Origin: Fimbriimonadia bacterium | GTDB taxonomy: Bacteria > Armatimonadota > Fimbriimonadia > Fimbriimonadales > Fimbriimonadaceae | Direction of reading: 5' to 3' | NCBI GenBank assembly: GCA_030427425.1 | Contig: JAUICQ010000001.1 | Coordinates: 110,665-174,664, forward strand | Length of the DNA: 64,000 nt | In this document: positions 62,435 through 64,000 of the stretch, piece by piece | How the letters are laid out: every line of letters starts with the position of its first letter | Position numbering within the stretch: the stretch's first letter is position 1 | Program-made: the position numbers and the translations under genes | The notes under the pieces: generated by a model | Databases searched by the model: none | The model's input: only the letters and a program-made list of their open reading frames with translations | What the model was told of the DNA's origin: nothing

Positions 62435-63436
62435 ATGAGCGTGGAACAAGCAGTAAAAACCAATTATCTCAATGCACTAAAACAAGCTATAGATGAAGAG
62501 ATGGCAGCAGATAGTGAAATGATCTGTATAGGCGAAGATATAGCTAACCTGGGAGGAGCCTTCGGTGTTACTGAAGGTTTAGTGGATAAATATGGAAAAT
62601 GGCGCGTGCAGGATATGCCCATTGCTGAGGAGTGCATCGTTGGTACGGCTGTTGGTGCAGCTCTAACTGGAAGAAGAGTAATGGCAGAAATGCAGTTTAT
62701 AGACTTCATCAGCTGCGGTTTCGACCAGATTGTAAATAACTTAGCAACCTTCCATTATCGAACGGCCGGTGAAGTTCCAATGCCCGTAGTTCTACGCGGA
62801 CCTGCTGGCGGCTACGGTGGTGGAGCTCTATACCACAGTCAGATGAATGAAGGTTGGTTCTGCCATTCGCCCGGATTAAAAGTAGTATGCCCTTCCACAT
62901 CTTACGATGCGAAAGGATTATTGAAGGCTGCATTAAGAGATCCTAATCCGGTTATATTTTATGAGATAAAAGAACTCTACCGAAGAAAGGATTTAGAAGA
63001 AGAATTACCAACTACCGATTATATTGTTCCTTTAGGTAAGGCTACGGTGAGAAGATCCGGTGAACACATTACACTCGTCAGCTACGGTCAGAATATGTAC
63101 CACTGCTATCAGGTAGCCGATATGTTAGCTAAAGATGGGTATAGCGCAGAGGTAATTGATATCCGTACACTAGTGCCACTAGATGAACAGACTATCATGG
63201 ATTCCATTAAGAAGACTAGTCGGGTAGTAGTAGTAAATGAAGCACCACGAACTTGCGGATTCGCAGGAGAAGTGCTTGCTAGAGTTTGTGAAAATGCATT
63301 CGAATACTTAGATGCACCACCAGCTAGATGTACGAGATTAGATACACCGGTTCCTTGGGTAAAACCACTTGAATCGTTTGTACTACCAAGCGTAGAAAAA
63401 ATTTACAACACCTGTATCCGTACGTTGAAGTATTAA
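62435..63436 (+). CDS. pdhB: Pyruvate (2-oxoacid) dehydrogenase E1 beta subunit
   Basis: 333 residues. Partner of PdhA. Recognised by ALKQAIDEEMAADSEMICIGED, GAFGVTEGLVDKYGKWRVQD, MPIAEECIVGTAVGAALTGR, VVLRGPAGGYGGGALYHSQM and a transketolase C-terminal domain (VDIRTLVPLDEQTIMDS-like, EAPRTCGFAGEV, RLDTPVPWVKPLE). Length is typical. A hairpin terminator follows about 110 bp downstream. The two subunits form the alpha2beta2 E1 that decarboxylates the oxoacid and acylates the lipoyl E2. Confidence 0.94.
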   Translation: MSVEQAVKTNYLNALKQAIDEEMAADSEMICIGEDIANLGGAFGVTEGLVDKYGKWRVQDMPIAEECIVGTAVGAALTGRRVMAEMQFIDFISCGFDQIVNNLATFHYRTAGEVPMPVVLRGPAGGYGGGALYHSQMNEGWFCHSPGLKVVCPSTSYDAKGLLKAALRDPNPVIFYEIKELYRRKDLEEELPTTDYIVPLGKATVRRSGEHITLVSYGQNMYHCYQVADMLAKDGYSAEVIDIRTLVPLDEQTIMDSIKKTSRVVVVNEAPRTCGFAGEVLARVCENAFEYLDAPPARCTRLDTPVPWVKPLESFVLPSVEKIYNTCIRTLKY

Positions 63437-63518
63437 CTGTTAAGTGTTAGGCTCAACTCTATACGGTGTATTCCCGACATTATATACTGTTAGGATCCGA
63501 GAACTTAAAAATTTATTT

Positions 63519-63583
63519 TTGAAGCAATTACTTCAAATGTCGTCATGGTCCCCGAGAATATACAATCTCGGGGTGACAATTTT
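63519..63583 (+). terminator. Inverted repeats downstream of pdhB
   Basis: A small stem TTGAAG/CTTCAA (near 63516-63536) precedes a strong stem CCCCGAGA (63550-63557) / TCTCGGGG (63566-63573), which GTCA/TGAC can extend, followed by AATTTTT. It is probably the terminator of pdhAB. Confidence 0.7.
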
Positions 63584-63796
63584 TCTTTCGAACCCAGGCT
63601 TAACAAATTTTCAATATAAACGACAGCACGCTCACACTAATGTCACCCGGGAAACATATAGTTCCCCTTCGAGGACGGAGCCGGAGTCTATGACCTTATC
63701 AAAAAACTATTCCAGATTTCGTATCGGCCGAATCGCGGTATTTTGAAACCAGATCGATAAAAGTAAATATATAAAACCAATAATTCTGAAACCTTA
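63584..63796. other. Intergenic stretch of higher GC, no gene supported
   Basis: About 210 bp. Bases 63620-63735 are visibly richer in G+C than the genome around them (GTCACCCGGG, GAGGACGGAGCCGGAGTC). The sequence TGTCACCCGGG echoes the TGACA/CCCC words of the preceding hairpin, so this may be a decayed repeat element. An ORF across it (63444-63746) has no homology and is rejected. Confidence 0.4.
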
Positions 63797-64000
63797 TTAT
63801 CTAACCTCAAAACTAAAATCGATATAAACCTCGAAAGTTCTATTCCAAGGCAACCTGATATCGATATCCTTAATCCCAGTCAGTCGACTATTGTCACCAA
63901 CTGAGTAGTTCAAAAAGTTCTCTCTGAACAATTTATCAAGATGCTTTTTTAATCCTTCCCGGATGTCTTGTTCAAACTGAATCTTCATATCATCCGATAA
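63797..64000 (-). CDS. 3' end of a gene running off the right edge
   Basis: The frame is open from base 64000 down to the stop at 63797, 67 codons. An ATG at 63988 lies in frame but the frame continues upstream, so the true start may be outside. The visible part reads LSDDMKIQFEQDIREGL, then a helical stretch and a beta-rich end (IKDIDIRLPWNRTFEVYIDF). I do not recognise the family. Confidence 0.45.
   Translation of the reverse strand, partial: LSDDMKIQFEQDIREGLKKHLDKLFRENFLNYSVGDNSRLTGIKDIDIRLPWNRTFEVYIDFSFEVR

Noticed and set aside
63444-63746. 100-codon ORF after pdhB
   Set aside because: It runs through a terminator hairpin and repeat-like sequence and has no family features or ribosome site.
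1-64000. CRISPR array, prophage, insertion sequence or toxin-antitoxin pair
   Set aside because: No regularly spaced direct repeats, transposase, integrase or typical small operon pairs were seen on either strand.

Overview
This is a contiguous piece of an AT-rich bacterial chromosome (visibly about two thirds A+T) using the standard bacterial code (TGA is a stop, TGG is Trp). Genes run on both strands, packing is dense, and many convergent pairs share a hairpin terminator. Some genes have strong Shine-Dalgarno sites (AAGGAG, GGAGG, AAAAGG); others have none that I can see. I found no transposase, integrase, CRISPR array or rRNA. The organism looks like a deep-branching diderm rather than a familiar proteobacterium. 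A small basic protein (Sbp/DUF1290) sits directly before ftsZ, as in Firmicutes and several cyanobacteria-related or candidate lineages. Lipoproteins, a polysaccharide-export (SLBB) protein and a Wzz-like protein suggest an outer membrane. Phylum-level placement (for example near Melainabacteria or Margulisbacteria) is a guess.

Layout. 1-3.9 kb: end of sbp, ftsZ, metG. 3.9-7.1 kb: a truncated copy of a CBS-domain gene, a small lipoprotein with a 14-T tract just upstream, the intact CBS gene, then an ABC ATPase with a BMP-like lipoprotein. 7.1-15 kb: alpha-glucan phosphorylase, a membrane H+-pyrophosphatase with a signal-peptide-like N-terminus and a large hydrophilic insertion, and a convergent, very acidic repeat lipoprotein. 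15-20 kb: mnmA, a divergent pair of chemoreceptors (globin-coupled cytoplasmic sensor and a transmembrane four-helix receptor), and tRNA-Ile2(CAU). 20-22 kb: DUF1015 protein and YbaB.

22-32.5 kb is a surface-polysaccharide region: a multi-SLBB export protein, a Wzz-like chain-length protein, an AraC-type regulator, a fused methyltransferase/glycosyltransferase and two more glycosyltransferases. 32.5-37.5 kb: dnaX and a three-gene flotillin operon (NfeD-like protein plus two SPFH proteins), divergent from coaE. 38-45.5 kb: a CsgG/FlgO-like secreted protein, an FkbM methyltransferase, an aspartase/fumarase, a TPR protein, a hypothetical protein and class I aldolase. 45.6-52 kb: a secreted hydrolase-like protein that lacks its nucleophile serine, rplJ-rplL behind an attenuator-like leader, a GNAT enzyme, a large lipoprotein and a small secreted protein.

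52-64 kb: cysteine desulfurase and a CPBP membrane protease; obg-nadD-rsfS; a second AraC regulator; a CgeB/GT2 bifunctional glycosyltransferase; a small lipoprotein; and pyruvate dehydrogenase E1 alpha and beta. The right end has a repeat-like, less AT-rich intergenic patch and a gene running off the edge.

Working together: glycogen phosphorylase, class I aldolase, PDH E1, aspartase/fumarase and H+-PPase sketch a PPi-linked sugar catabolism. The export/glycosyltransferase genes and many lipoproteins suggest a heavily decorated cell surface. The candidates I consider least described are the enlarged pyrophosphatase (perhaps with its acidic lipoprotein neighbour), the serine-less hydrolase-like protein with MTGV repeats, and the fused methyltransferase/glycosyltransferase. 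No known defence or mobile system was recognised.
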